A DNA stretch of 44,038 nucleotides from Candidatus Gottesmanbacteria bacterium RIFCSPHIGHO2_01_FULL_46_14 (GTDB taxonomy: Bacteria > Patescibacteriota > Microgenomatia > UBA10105 > UBA927): contig MFJJ01000033.1 in assembly GCA_001780895.1 (NCBI GenBank), positions 1 through 44,038 of the forward strand, read 5' to 3'. The position numbers were made by a program, and so were the translations under genes. The first letter of the stretch is position 1; the number at the start of each line of letters is the position of its first letter. Shown piece by piece: positions 33,624 to 41,921 of the stretch. The notes beneath the pieces were generated by a model. The model worked only from the letters and a program-made list of their open reading frames with translations, made no database searches and was not told the origin of the DNA.

Positions 33624-34735
33624 TGAGAATTCTTATCCTCAATTGGCGTGATATTAATAATCCCGAGCATGGTGGGGCGGAGATTCTTACTCATGAAATA
33701 GCAAAGCGCTGGGTTGTTTGGGGACACGAAGTGACGCAGTTTTCGTCTTTCTTTGCAGGAGGGGTAAAGACAGAAAATCTTGACGGTGTACACGTAATAC
33801 GCCGGGGATCGAGCATGATCCGTTCATTTCATGTTCCTGTGCACGTCGCTGCATGGTATTGGTACCGTTTGCATAGCCGTGAATTTGATGTTGTAATCGA
33901 CGAAATTCACGGTATACCTTTTTTTTCGACTCTCTATGTGCGCCAGCCCGTGATTGCACTTATTTGTGAAGTTGCAGGCGACCTTTGGAATATTACTTTT
34001 TCCTGGCCCCTGAATCTCATAGGTGCCTTCATTGAACGCAATTATTTTCGTTACTATCAAACCACCCCGTTTATGACAATCTCGAAATCTTCAAAAAATG
34101 AACTCGTACAAAGAGGCGTTCGTGAGTCCCGCATAACGGTGCTTCCTATGGGGGTTACCGTTCCTCCGTTTGCAGGGCAAAAAAGAAAAGAGGAAGTCCC
34201 CACGCTTATATATGTGGGAAGATTGACTAAGGCAAAAGGAATTGAAGATGCAATAAACGTAGCTGGTCGCCTTAAAAATTCTCTCCCAAACATAAAACTT
34301 TGGGTTGTAGGTTCCGGAGATTCCGATTATATGTCGACGCTGACTAAGAAGATAAAATCGCAAGGCCTTTGGCCCAATATCCAGTTATTCGGATATATAA
34401 GCGAACATAAAAAGTATGATTTAATGGCTAGCGCTCATATTTTGATCGCCCCTTCGAGTAAAGAAGGATGGGGACTAACGCCAATTGAGGCAGGCTGTGT
34501 CGGAACACCATCCGTTGCATATAATGTTGATGGACTCAGGGACTCTGTGCTTCACAACAAAACCGGGCTTCTCACAGTGCCTTCGGTTTCTTCCATGGAG
34601 CAGGGAGTACGGAAGCTATTGGGTGACCAAATTTTATATAAAAAGTTAATGACTGGTGGGCAAATGCGTGCAAAAGAGTATTCCTGGGACAATACAGCCA
34701 AAGTTGCCATCGATGTTCTTACAAGGGTTGCATGA
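33623..34735 (+). CDS. GT4 glycosyltransferase
   Basis: A 370-residue GT-B enzyme. The N-terminus has ILNWRDINNPEHGGAEILTH with the GGAE donor loop, and VIDEIHGIPFFSTLYVRQPV. The C-terminal half has LIYVGRLTKAKGIEDAINVA and, near residue 280, KEGWGLTPIEAGCVGTPSVA with EX7E spacing, then DGLRDSVLHNKTGLL. This is a typical retaining GT4 that adds hexoses to a lipid-linked glycan. There is no membrane helix, but a hydrophobic patch near ALICEVAGDLWNITFSWPLN may help membrane docking. It overlaps its neighbours by 1 and 4 bases. Confidence 0.88.
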   Translation: MRILILNWRDINNPEHGGAEILTHEIAKRWVVWGHEVTQFSSFFAGGVKTENLDGVHVIRRGSSMIRSFHVPVHVAAWYWYRLHSREFDVVIDEIHGIPFFSTLYVRQPVIALICEVAGDLWNITFSWPLNLIGAFIERNYFRYYQTTPFMTISKSSKNELVQRGVRESRITVLPMGVTVPPFAGQKRKEEVPTLIYVGRLTKAKGIEDAINVAGRLKNSLPNIKLWVVGSGDSDYMSTLTKKIKSQGLWPNIQLFGYISEHKKYDLMASAHILIAPSSKEGWGLTPIEAGCVGTPSVAYNVDGLRDSVLHNKTGLLTVPSVSSMEQGVRKLLGDQILYKKLMTGGQMRAKEYSWDNTAKVAIDVLTRVA

Positions 34736-35958
34736 AGGTTTTATTTATTACCTCCACATTTCCAAGAAGCGATTCTGATACACAGGTCCCGTGGTTATCT
34801 CATCTTATCTTGGAGCTTTGCAAACGAGGAATTGCCCCTCTGGTGTTTGCGCCATCGTACAAAGGTCTCCCGTCACACACCTATCGTGGCATTCCCGTCG
34901 TTCGTTTTCGCTACGCTCCGGCGCCCCTTGAGATACTCACCCACGAGGAAGGTGCGGTGTTTAAACTTCGGCAGCGTCCGTGGTTATCTGTGCTTTCCAT
35001 TTTTTACCTTTGCGCGGGACTTATGGGGCTAATTAGGCTGCGGAAAAAACAATTTGATATTGTCCATGTGCAATGGCCATTTCCCAATGGCATTCTTGGA
35101 CTTTTTGCTAAGTTGGTTTTTGGCGCAAAACTTATTCTTACATTCCATGGGGCGGAGTTTACCCTGATTCGGAAAGTTCCACTGGGAAATTCGATTCTGC
35201 GATATATACTCTCCAAAGCCGATCAGGTAATTGCCAACTCCACCTTTACGCGCGACTTAATTCATCAAATTTTGAGGATTCCGGTATATATTATCCCTTT
35301 CGCATCTACTGTTTCGGTTGGCCAAAGAGCAACGTTCAAACGAATTTTATCCAAGAAAACATTCAACATACTTTTCGTTGGTCGACTCATTGAGCGAAAG
35401 GGCGTGCAATACCTCATTTGGGCATTTGAACGCCTCCACAAAAAAAATAGTAACGTCAGACTGGATGTAGTCGGAAATGGCCCGTTACTAACCCAGATCA
35501 AAGAGCAAGTGGATGCATGCGGATTGCATGGGGTAGTCAGGCTATATGAGAATATTGGCGAGAAGGAGTTGGTCCGATTTTACCAAAAGAGCGACCTATT
35601 TGTTCTTCCCTCCATTGTCGACCGGTGGAAGGACACGGAAGGGCTTGGCGTCGTCCTTATTGAAGCCATGAGTTTCGGTATACCAGTCATAGCTTCCAAT
35701 GTGGGAGGAATACCCAGCGTGGTGAAGCATTATGAAAATGGATTATTAGTTCCGCAAAAAGATCCAGTAGCACTTGCCAATGCAATCGACGAACTTATTC
35801 GCAACCCAAACCTTGCGAAGAGATTGGGGGAAAATGGCGTATCTTTTGTGAGAAAAAATTATAACTGGGAGTCGATAGTGGGCAAAACTATCCGTCTTTA
35901 TAACAATCCGTACGATAATATTACAGGAAGCTATGGTAAAAGGCGTCGCGCCACTTAA
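34732..35958 (+). CDS. GT4 glycosyltransferase
   Basis: A 408-residue GT-B enzyme and the last gene of the 22-gene array. It has LFITSTFPRSDSDTQVPWLS, VHVQWPFPNGILGL, ILTFHGAEFTLIRK, ILFVGRLIERKGVQYLIWAF and, near residue 302, DTEGLGVVLIEAMSFGIPVI (EX7E). Residues about 85-100 are hydrophobic (LSVLSIFYLCAGLMGLI), perhaps a membrane-binding segment as in other monotopic GT4 proteins. Its last 38 bases overlap the convergent 35921 gene, so two converging transcripts end inside each other's coding sequence. Confidence 0.88.
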   Translation: MKVLFITSTFPRSDSDTQVPWLSHLILELCKRGIAPLVFAPSYKGLPSHTYRGIPVVRFRYAPAPLEILTHEEGAVFKLRQRPWLSVLSIFYLCAGLMGLIRLRKKQFDIVHVQWPFPNGILGLFAKLVFGAKLILTFHGAEFTLIRKVPLGNSILRYILSKADQVIANSTFTRDLIHQILRIPVYIIPFASTVSVGQRATFKRILSKKTFNILFVGRLIERKGVQYLIWAFERLHKKNSNVRLDVVGNGPLLTQIKEQVDACGLHGVVRLYENIGEKELVRFYQKSDLFVLPSIVDRWKDTEGLGVVLIEAMSFGIPVIASNVGGIPSVVKHYENGLLVPQKDPVALANAIDELIRNPNLAKRLGENGVSFVRKNYNWESIVGKTIRLYNNPYDNITGSYGKRRRAT

Positions 35959-38140
35959 TGGGGGATCGATATTCAGGTAGCTCTGGTAGCGCCTCGGGAG
36001 CAGGAGTCGATTCGAACACTTCCACGTTATCAATGTAGCTTGTGTACGGGTAAGCAGGGTTTTTACGCTGAAAACTCACCGTCATAAAGCGAGCGTTTTG
36101 GGGTGCTTTAGCGCTGACCTCTACCTTGTCCCACTGGCCGGAAGCGGTCGCTCTTTGAGAAATGGCTACATCCATGCTCATGAGTGAAAGAGTTTTGGCT
36201 GACGCATCGGGATAAAAATCGATGCGCAGGAACCCGTCTTCCTGTTCAGGCTGGCTCGTGACATTTTTTATCCATCCGGAAGCTGTATAGTGTTTGTCGG
36301 CAGTGACAGCAAGGGGATCAGAAACCACTTTGGTTGTTGCGTCGCCTCCTCCCGGGGGGACTTGCATGGAGCCGGTATCGTTTTTGCCCGTTGTAGTCCA
36401 CTGGGGGGTCATGGGTGATAGTTGAAACGGGTCTACCGGATGCCAGAGAGTCATTGCGTTCTCAAAGCGAAAACGACTTACCATAGCGTCAAGCGAAATG
36501 GGCGGGCGCGGAATTTTAAATACCAGATATCCAAATTCACGTCCTTGCCACGGTTTGTAAAATTCAGCGACAGTATGAGGGATGAGTTCCCGTAACGTCA
36601 ACCCGTAAAAGCTTTCGAGAATATAATCATAGGGTACTTCTCCATACTTGAGAAGCCAGGTTTGTCTCGGAAATTGCCTCCACCAGTAAGTGACACTCTG
36701 AAATTGTTGTATGAGAAGTATGGCAAAATCAGTTCTCTCCTTTGAAAATTCAGCTAACGAATTTGGGCCTTTGGAGTAGTCCCACTCCGAAACGTTTATG
36801 TTTTTGTTTTTGATCGCGTCCTGGCCCTTGAAGTTCATAAAAAAGAACAATTGATACGTTCGGACGTTGCTGTTCGCCGGTAATTTTTCAATAAACCAAT
36901 TGGCCAGATCGTTTATGTTCCAGTCCTTACGAAAGCTTTTGTCAAGGAGGATGACATTTTTGATAGGCTGCACATTAACCAACACTAAAAGTAATGCGAT
37001 GATGATCACAGAGATTTGTGACGATTTCAAAATCGGTTTAACGAGAGAATAAAATCCGTACGCCGCCAACAGCATAATATATGGCATTGGAGTAATAAAA
37101 TTTCTTGAAAATATGCCGCCATTACTAAAGTACGTCATAAAAACAATGAAAGAGCCGGCAAATGCCAGGATAAGAAAAAGTTTCAGTTTTTCTTTGAAAA
37201 ATAGGAAGATGGTACCTATCACGACGAGAACTGACGGCAATCGATCAACTCCCCAATGAAACAGGTAAAAATAGTGATACATGCGAAATCCGAGCGCTCC
37301 TATTTGATAGCGTCCCACGTCCTGCCGATTTCGAAAAAAGGCGTTTTCAATATTGGGAAAATAATACGGATTGATGATGACAAACGTAGCAAGCGCGGCA
37401 GCTACCGCCAACCAGGCATTTTTTCCTATAATATAGAAGAAATTTTTTTTTCGAATGGCCCATACGATATGCACAAGAAGTACCGGTAGGGCCGCAAATG
37501 GTTGGTATTTTAGTGAAAAGGTCAACGCAACAGCCATGCCAGCAAAGACGTATCGTTTGGCCTTATTTTTTTCCAGGAGGAGCACAGACGCATAAAGGGT
37601 CAAAAGTGCAGCAAACGCGTTAATTATATCGGGTAAACCAAAGAGACTGCCTAAGACATGCCTGTGGTTGATTGCTAGAAAAAATGCCGCAAACAGGCCA
37701 ACGGATGTATTAAATAATTTTTTCCCAACGACATAAAGAAGGATAATCGTCGCTGATCCGATGAAAGCAGAGATATATCGGGACCAATACATAGCGTATA
37801 CCATGCGCAAACCAAAAATAGATTTTTCATATATCTCAAAAACCCTGGGGTTGAGCGTAATAAAATTCCATAGACTATTGGGCTCTGTGACAAACAGATG
37901 CAATAAACTGATTGGAATGAAAATATTGCGATACACAAGTGCGTGAATGAGAGCCATGCCCGCCGGATAGTCGAATCGGTCGGGCTTCCAGTTATTGAGA
38001 TTCATGTAAATTGCAGTGACAAAACTCGTCGGCTCGTCTGGATGGTAGGGGTTATAGCCGGGATACACTGCGGCAAATCGCACCGCAAAGCCGATCATAA
38101 TGACGGCAACTACTAAAAGCACATTTTTTTTAAACCTCAT
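35921..38140 (-). CDS. GT39-like membrane glycosyltransferase with C-terminal carbohydrate-binding-like domain
   Basis: A 739-residue protein, the largest here. The first outer loop has YNPYHPDEPTSFVTAIYMN (D35, E36), an HPDE motif of the PMT_2 type. About eleven helices follow up to near residue 390, then an extracytoplasmic region. The last 190 residues resemble a jelly-roll sugar-binding domain (CBM4/9-like): DKHYTASGWIKNV, GFLRIDFYPDASAK, GQWDKVEVSAKAPQNARFMT and YTSYIDNVEVFES are its usual strand blocks. A PPGGG linker-like turn lies before it. It may hold the growing glycan close to the active site. The start overlaps the upstream gene's stop by 4 bases. Confidence 0.82.
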   Translation of the reverse strand: MRFKKNVLLVVAVIMIGFAVRFAAVYPGYNPYHPDEPTSFVTAIYMNLNNWKPDRFDYPAGMALIHALVYRNIFIPISLLHLFVTEPNSLWNFITLNPRVFEIYEKSIFGLRMVYAMYWSRYISAFIGSATIILLYVVGKKLFNTSVGLFAAFFLAINHRHVLGSLFGLPDIINAFAALLTLYASVLLLEKNKAKRYVFAGMAVALTFSLKYQPFAALPVLLVHIVWAIRKKNFFYIIGKNAWLAVAAALATFVIINPYYFPNIENAFFRNRQDVGRYQIGALGFRMYHYFYLFHWGVDRLPSVLVVIGTIFLFFKEKLKLFLILAFAGSFIVFMTYFSNGGIFSRNFITPMPYIMLLAAYGFYSLVKPILKSSQISVIIIALLLVLVNVQPIKNVILLDKSFRKDWNINDLANWFIEKLPANSNVRTYQLFFFMNFKGQDAIKNKNINVSEWDYSKGPNSLAEFSKERTDFAILLIQQFQSVTYWWRQFPRQTWLLKYGEVPYDYILESFYGLTLRELIPHTVAEFYKPWQGREFGYLVFKIPRPPISLDAMVSRFRFENAMTLWHPVDPFQLSPMTPQWTTTGKNDTGSMQVPPGGGDATTKVVSDPLAVTADKHYTASGWIKNVTSQPEQEDGFLRIDFYPDASAKTLSLMSMDVAISQRATASGQWDKVEVSAKAPQNARFMTVSFQRKNPAYPYTSYIDNVEVFESTPAPEALPELPEYRSPIKWRDAFYHSFL

Positions 38141-40203
38141 AGTGGATTATTTTTCAGCCGATATACCCTTATGTCTTGGATTGCCGCTAAACAATCGTCG
38201 GATACATATGAATTTAGAGTAATTGACTTGGCCTCTTCTGCCGCTAGTAGGTAGAACGGCTTTGGGTAGAGAAATTCTTCAAATATTTTATACCTTCTCG
38301 CTGGAATAACAATAGGGCTCTTTTTATTATTTCCGGTTTGGAAGGTAAAGCTTCCAACTATAGTGTCTTCTCTGCTGCATGAATTTGGCAGGTCAAGTTC
38401 TAACCTCGTGACAAAACTTTGCTCCGGTAAGTTTACCTGCGCCCCATAGAGATTTGACGTAAAGGTTATTCCGGCGACGGCCTCTTCCTCTTGGAGATAC
38501 CCCTTTTTCGTATGCTCTTTGTCATTTTTCCATATTTTCATAAGCGGAATGCCGTCTTCAGTTATGATGTAGACAGGATTTAGAAAATTTTCAACATACC
38601 GCATCGGGTACCACATGAGCCTGTCTTCAATTTGGGCTGTACTAATAATGTATTCCCCTTTCCGAAGCGTCCCGCTTACCGGATCATCGGTATAGGCGAT
38701 ATCGTTTCGTACCCAAACTCTCGGTAAATTAGAGTTTAATTCATAGCCTAAGACTAATGTGGCGTTGGGTTCGGCATATCTATTTAGCCAAAGGACCGCT
38801 TGTCTATACTCGTTGCCTAAACTTTCGCCCGCACCCGGTATACTTTTTTCTTCCGCGCCTTTAAGACCACCGATCAGCGGATTGAAGTAGAGACTCTCGT
38901 TGGGGTGCATGGAGATCATCTTGAGGGTGATGGGGATAAACGAAAGAAAAATGAGGATCTGAAGTAAAAAACTATAATCTTTATACTGTTTATAACGAGT
39001 ATAGTTTTTATATATTTTTATCAAAAATCCTGCTCCTATCCCCGCGAGGATGGCCATGGGGGGGATGTACTCCATAATCTGTCGGACGCCGCTGTAGATA
39101 ACGGCTCGTGGAAACATGACACGAATTATTGGAACCAAGAACCAAAAGAGAACGAGGAAAAAGGCGTTTTTAGCTATTCCTTTGAGCTTAAATCCGAAAA
39201 TAATACCAAGGAGCCAATAAAGGAGAATTATCAAGGGTGTTGCAAACAGGACATAGTAGAGCGGGTATACCTTAAGTCCAGCGCTTGCAGATGTTCCGAT
39301 TTTTTTATAATACGCAATTGACGCCAACAGAAGTTTTGGTTCAAACCAACTTGCAGGATAGCTACCCACCCAAACGAGTACAAATATCAGCGGAATGAAC
39401 AAACACCATACAATGAATAGACGATTGTTACGTATAAATTCATGGATTTTGACCATACCGGTTTTACGAAACGCAGGGATGATCATGGTCGATATCCAAG
39501 GCAAAAATATAAAAATACTGAAAAGGAAATTAAATTTTGTCGCAAACGCCATAGCGCCTACGAGAGAGAATGCTATGAGATACTTGAGGCTCATTTTAGT
39601 TACTGCAAAAAAGAAGAGGTAGATACTTAAGCTGAAATAAACCGTTTCCGGAATATCTTTCACATTAAAATGCAGCTCTCCCCAATAGAGGGGAAACAAC
39701 GCAAGAGAGAGGGAGGCAATGAGACCGGAAAACCAGCCGAATATTTTCTCGACCCAAAGAAATGTGGCTAAAACCAACAATGCTCCGAGAAGCACCGAAT
39801 AGAAATTATACGAATAGACATCAGAAGCTATCCCGAGTTTTTGGAAAAAAATGTAATTGCTTACGGCGGCTATCATATCGCTAAATACCGGGTGATTGCC
39901 TCGATTTTCGATATCGTCTATGTAGAAAGAAAATGGCATGAACTGATACATGCTTCGGCGGATAACGGTGTGTGTTTTTTCGTCTTTGAACACATACCCA
40001 AAGTCTTGGACATAGCTTCCCCCCTCCAGGTCAGGTAAGTTAGAAAAATCCTTTTTACCCGTTAAAACATAGTTGAGAAACGTCTGTCCCCTGATAAAGT
40101 GGGCACCTTCATCCCAGTTGACTCCGTAGTTAGGAAGGGTTGCAATTGCTAGTATCAAGTAAAGAACGCAAAAGACGTATGGAAGCAGTCTAGATAATTT
40201 CAT
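38137..40203 (-). CDS. GT39-like membrane glycosyltransferase, NWDE subfamily
   Basis: A 688-residue protein with LPNYGVNWDEGAHFIRGQTF (D31, E32) after helix 1, and LFPLYWGELHFNVKDIPET in the second loop. The second half of the core carries VRQIMEYIPPMAILAGIGAG, almost identical to the divergent paralogue at 41987, including at DNA level. Between helices, IYKNYTRYKQYKDYSFLL has nine residues absent from the other copy. A C-terminal outer domain (residues about 545-688) with two Cys looks beta-rich, similar in place to discoidin-like domains. It is the first gene of a two-gene minus operon; the start at 40203 faces the pyruvyltransferase gene 34 bases away. Confidence 0.83.
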   Translation of the reverse strand: MKLSRLLPYVFCVLYLILAIATLPNYGVNWDEGAHFIRGQTFLNYVLTGKKDFSNLPDLEGGSYVQDFGYVFKDEKTHTVIRRSMYQFMPFSFYIDDIENRGNHPVFSDMIAAVSNYIFFQKLGIASDVYSYNFYSVLLGALLVLATFLWVEKIFGWFSGLIASLSLALFPLYWGELHFNVKDIPETVYFSLSIYLFFFAVTKMSLKYLIAFSLVGAMAFATKFNFLFSIFIFLPWISTMIIPAFRKTGMVKIHEFIRNNRLFIVWCLFIPLIFVLVWVGSYPASWFEPKLLLASIAYYKKIGTSASAGLKVYPLYYVLFATPLIILLYWLLGIIFGFKLKGIAKNAFFLVLFWFLVPIIRVMFPRAVIYSGVRQIMEYIPPMAILAGIGAGFLIKIYKNYTRYKQYKDYSFLLQILIFLSFIPITLKMISMHPNESLYFNPLIGGLKGAEEKSIPGAGESLGNEYRQAVLWLNRYAEPNATLVLGYELNSNLPRVWVRNDIAYTDDPVSGTLRKGEYIISTAQIEDRLMWYPMRYVENFLNPVYIITEDGIPLMKIWKNDKEHTKKGYLQEEEAVAGITFTSNLYGAQVNLPEQSFVTRLELDLPNSCSREDTIVGSFTFQTGNNKKSPIVIPARRYKIFEEFLYPKPFYLLAAEEAKSITLNSYVSDDCLAAIQDIRVYRLKNNPL
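38867..39100 (-). repeat. High-identity patch shared with 43033-43239 (copy A, 234 bp)
   Basis: Read on the minus strand this segment matches 43033-43239 on the plus strand with about 19 mismatches in 207 aligned bases (counted by hand) plus one 27-base gap. Flanking DNA on both sides is much less alike. The two copies form an inverted repeat about 4 kb apart. Confidence 0.75.
38977..39003 (-). repeat. Three-unit 9-base repeat expansion (YTR-YKQ-YKD)
   Basis: Read on the minus strand, TAT-ACT-CGT, TAT-AAA-CAG and TAT-AAA-GAT follow one YKN unit and precede TAT-AGT. The paralogue at 41987 has only the YKN unit before Y-S. The unit is Tyr plus two polar residues, repeated with drift, in a loop between two helices. 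Confidence 0.6.
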
Positions 40204-40231
40204 TGTTGGTAAGCGATGATTATTGTATCAT
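40203..40231 (+). promoter_or_regulatory. Promoter of the pyruvyltransferase gene
   Basis: TTGTTG (40203-40208) and TATCAT (40226-40231) are 17 bases apart, and the -10 ends 6 nt before the ATG at 40238. The mRNA should be leaderless. The -35 matches only its TTG. Confidence 0.5.
40222..40227 (-). promoter_or_regulatory. Possible -10 box of the 40203 operon
   Basis: TACAAT (5/6) on the minus strand ends 18 nt before the ATG at 40203, giving a leader of about 11 bases with no Shine-Dalgarno. It is longer than the other spacings in this window and overlaps the opposing -10 box by two bases. Confidence 0.35.
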
Positions 40232-40237
40232 GGACGT

Positions 40238-41401
40238 ATGAAAAAATTGTTAATAACAGCATTTATTGGTTCTGCAAATCTTGGGGACAATGCTATTTTT
40301 GTGGCTATATCCCAACATTTATTGAGTAATAAAACTATCAGCCTTTCAGCATTTACTTCAAATATACGAAGACATACTCATATGGAGCCTGTCCGTTTCA
40401 TTCAAACTATCAATCCTATAAGAATCATATCAGAGATCGCGCGTTGTGACCTGTTGGTTATCGGCGGTGGAGGTATCATTCAAGATGAAACAACAGCATA
40501 CAATCTCATTCGCCATACCTATAAAGCATTGATTGCAATACTCCTTCGAAAGAAATTCATGTTTTACGCAGTTGGCGTAAGCCGGCTTAGGTCTTTGGTT
40601 AATCGCATGCTCGCGCGTTTTGTCCTTGAGAGAGCTGTTGCCGTCACCGTGAGGGATGAAGAATCAAAAAATATTATTCGATCATTAGGAGTAGACCGAG
40701 AAGTATTCGTCACAGCCGATCCCGTAGTGAATTTACGCATCAACAAGCTCGCTCCGTTCCCAAAATCACCGAAGAGGTACATCGTCGTTTGTCTGCGGCA
40801 CTGGTTTGACATCAACCGGTATATCCCGGTGGCTGTGGTAAACAAAATACACTATAGATCCCAAACGAATAAAAAGAAATATGAAGCGTTTCTTGCGGTG
40901 ATCGCTCCATTTTTTGACTGGCTCGTGAGCCGGTATAACTATACCATTATGTTTATGCCTTTCTTCGATCAGCGGGATGACGTGGTGCACGCAGACGTTA
41001 TGAAACACATGAAGCAGCCAGACAGCTGTATAAACATAGGCAGACAGCCGTCGCTTGAAGAAGTGTATACTCGTATCGCCGGCGCCAGTTTTGTTTTAGG
41101 CATGCGTCTTCATTCGTTGATAATCTCCTCGACCCAAAATACGCCGTTTATCGCTCTGACGTACGCACGGAAAGTTTCTAGCTTTGTCGATGAACTATCG
41201 CTTTCAACGTATAGTCTAGGACTTGAAAAGCTTACGGTGTCAGAGCTTGAGGATGTGTGCATCAAGCTCCACTCTGAAAGGACTCATATACAATCTACGC
41301 TCAAACGCAGGTTCGCTGTTTTACAAAGGAGAGAGAAGAGCAATGTCAGAATTTTACGAAAAGTGCTTACTGCAGCGAGTATTCTGCCTCAAGAATGTTA
41401 A
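40238..41401 (+). CDS. Polysaccharide pyruvyl transferase (CsaB-like)
   Basis: A 387-residue protein of the PS_pyruv_trans family (PF04230), with start ATG 40238 supported by the promoter spacing; a TTG at 40223 lies inside the -10 region. Motifs: GSANLGDNAIFVAISQHLL near residues 11-29, CDLLVIGGGGIIQDET, VRDEESKNIIRSLGV, GASFVLGMRLHSLIISS (the R-x-H motif), then TPFIALTYARKV. These enzymes add a ketal-linked pyruvate from PEP to sugars; CsaB-type pyruvylation of secondary cell-wall polymers anchors S-layer proteins with SLH domains. It is transcribed alone and overlaps the convergent DUF5667-like gene by 35 bases. Confidence 0.87.
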   Translation: MKKLLITAFIGSANLGDNAIFVAISQHLLSNKTISLSAFTSNIRRHTHMEPVRFIQTINPIRIISEIARCDLLVIGGGGIIQDETTAYNLIRHTYKALIAILLRKKFMFYAVGVSRLRSLVNRMLARFVLERAVAVTVRDEESKNIIRSLGVDREVFVTADPVVNLRINKLAPFPKSPKRYIVVCLRHWFDINRYIPVAVVNKIHYRSQTNKKKYEAFLAVIAPFFDWLVSRYNYTIMFMPFFDQRDDVVHADVMKHMKQPDSCINIGRQPSLEEVYTRIAGASFVLGMRLHSLIISSTQNTPFIALTYARKVSSFVDELSLSTYSLGLEKLTVSELEDVCIKLHSERTHIQSTLKRRFAVLQRREKSNVRILRKVLTAASILPQEC

Positions 41402-41918
41402 GCTCGTTCTCATTTCTTTGCGAAAATTCCAGAATTTTTTGTAGCTCTTGTTGGATGTCGCCGGAGGATTTATCGATCATTGATTGGATGACTTGGAGAT
41501 GATATGGATATGCGTCGTGTGCAAGCTTCGTTATGTTTAGATCCAGGGAGTCAGTGGAATCGGCCACGACCTTGAGTGTGTTGACAAATAAGGTCATGTA
41601 GTTCTCTCCCCGAAATGCGGTGTGAAGTGCAAGCGGACCGTTACCCTTCTCCAGCACTTTCACAGCAGTTGTCAGTTCCCGATCAGCCAATGCAACGTAT
41701 TTGCGTGCTTTGGTATACGGATTGGGTGATAAAATGAGTGAAATCCTGTCCAGAGCTAGTCTGATTTTATAAAGCGGGCTATCGGGTAAAAGGTTTGTTT
41801 CTGGTGCTTGGTAAACAACCTGCGGTTGCACCGAAGGAACAGGTGAGGGAGAAATCTGTGCGTTGGCCTGGGATGAAACCGTCAGAAGAATGAAAAAAGC
41901 AGCAAATAATCGTTTCAT
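41367..41918 (-). CDS. Secreted DUF5667-like protein
   Basis: A 183-residue protein with signal peptide MKRLFAAFFILLTVSSQANA (cleavage near residue 20), a Pro/Ser/Gln-rich linker (SPSPVPSVQPQVVYQAPETN) and then NLLPDSPLYKIRLALDRISL. Helical segments follow (LADRELTTAVKVLEKG; LALHTAFRGENYMTLFVNTL). The P-x-LYKI-x-x-LD block and helix pattern match 23709 and DUF5667 (PF18915); it is longer at both ends than that copy. It lies between the pyruvyltransferase and the GT-C gene at 41987. Role unknown; its repeated occurrence beside GT-C genes suggests an outer-surface partner. Confidence 0.68.
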   Translation of the reverse strand: MKRLFAAFFILLTVSSQANAQISPSPVPSVQPQVVYQAPETNLLPDSPLYKIRLALDRISLILSPNPYTKARKYVALADRELTTAVKVLEKGNGPLALHTAFRGENYMTLFVNTLKVVADSTDSLDLNITKLAHDAYPYHLQVIQSMIDKSSGDIQQELQKILEFSQRNENELNILEAEYSLQ

Positions 41919-41921
41919 AGA

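Noticed and set aside
35942..35952. GGCG-CGA-CGCC hairpin followed by TTTT on the minus strand, resembling an intrinsic terminator
   Set aside because: It lies about 20 bases before the stop codon of the minus gene, so ending there would give non-stop mRNA. The stem is only 4 bp.
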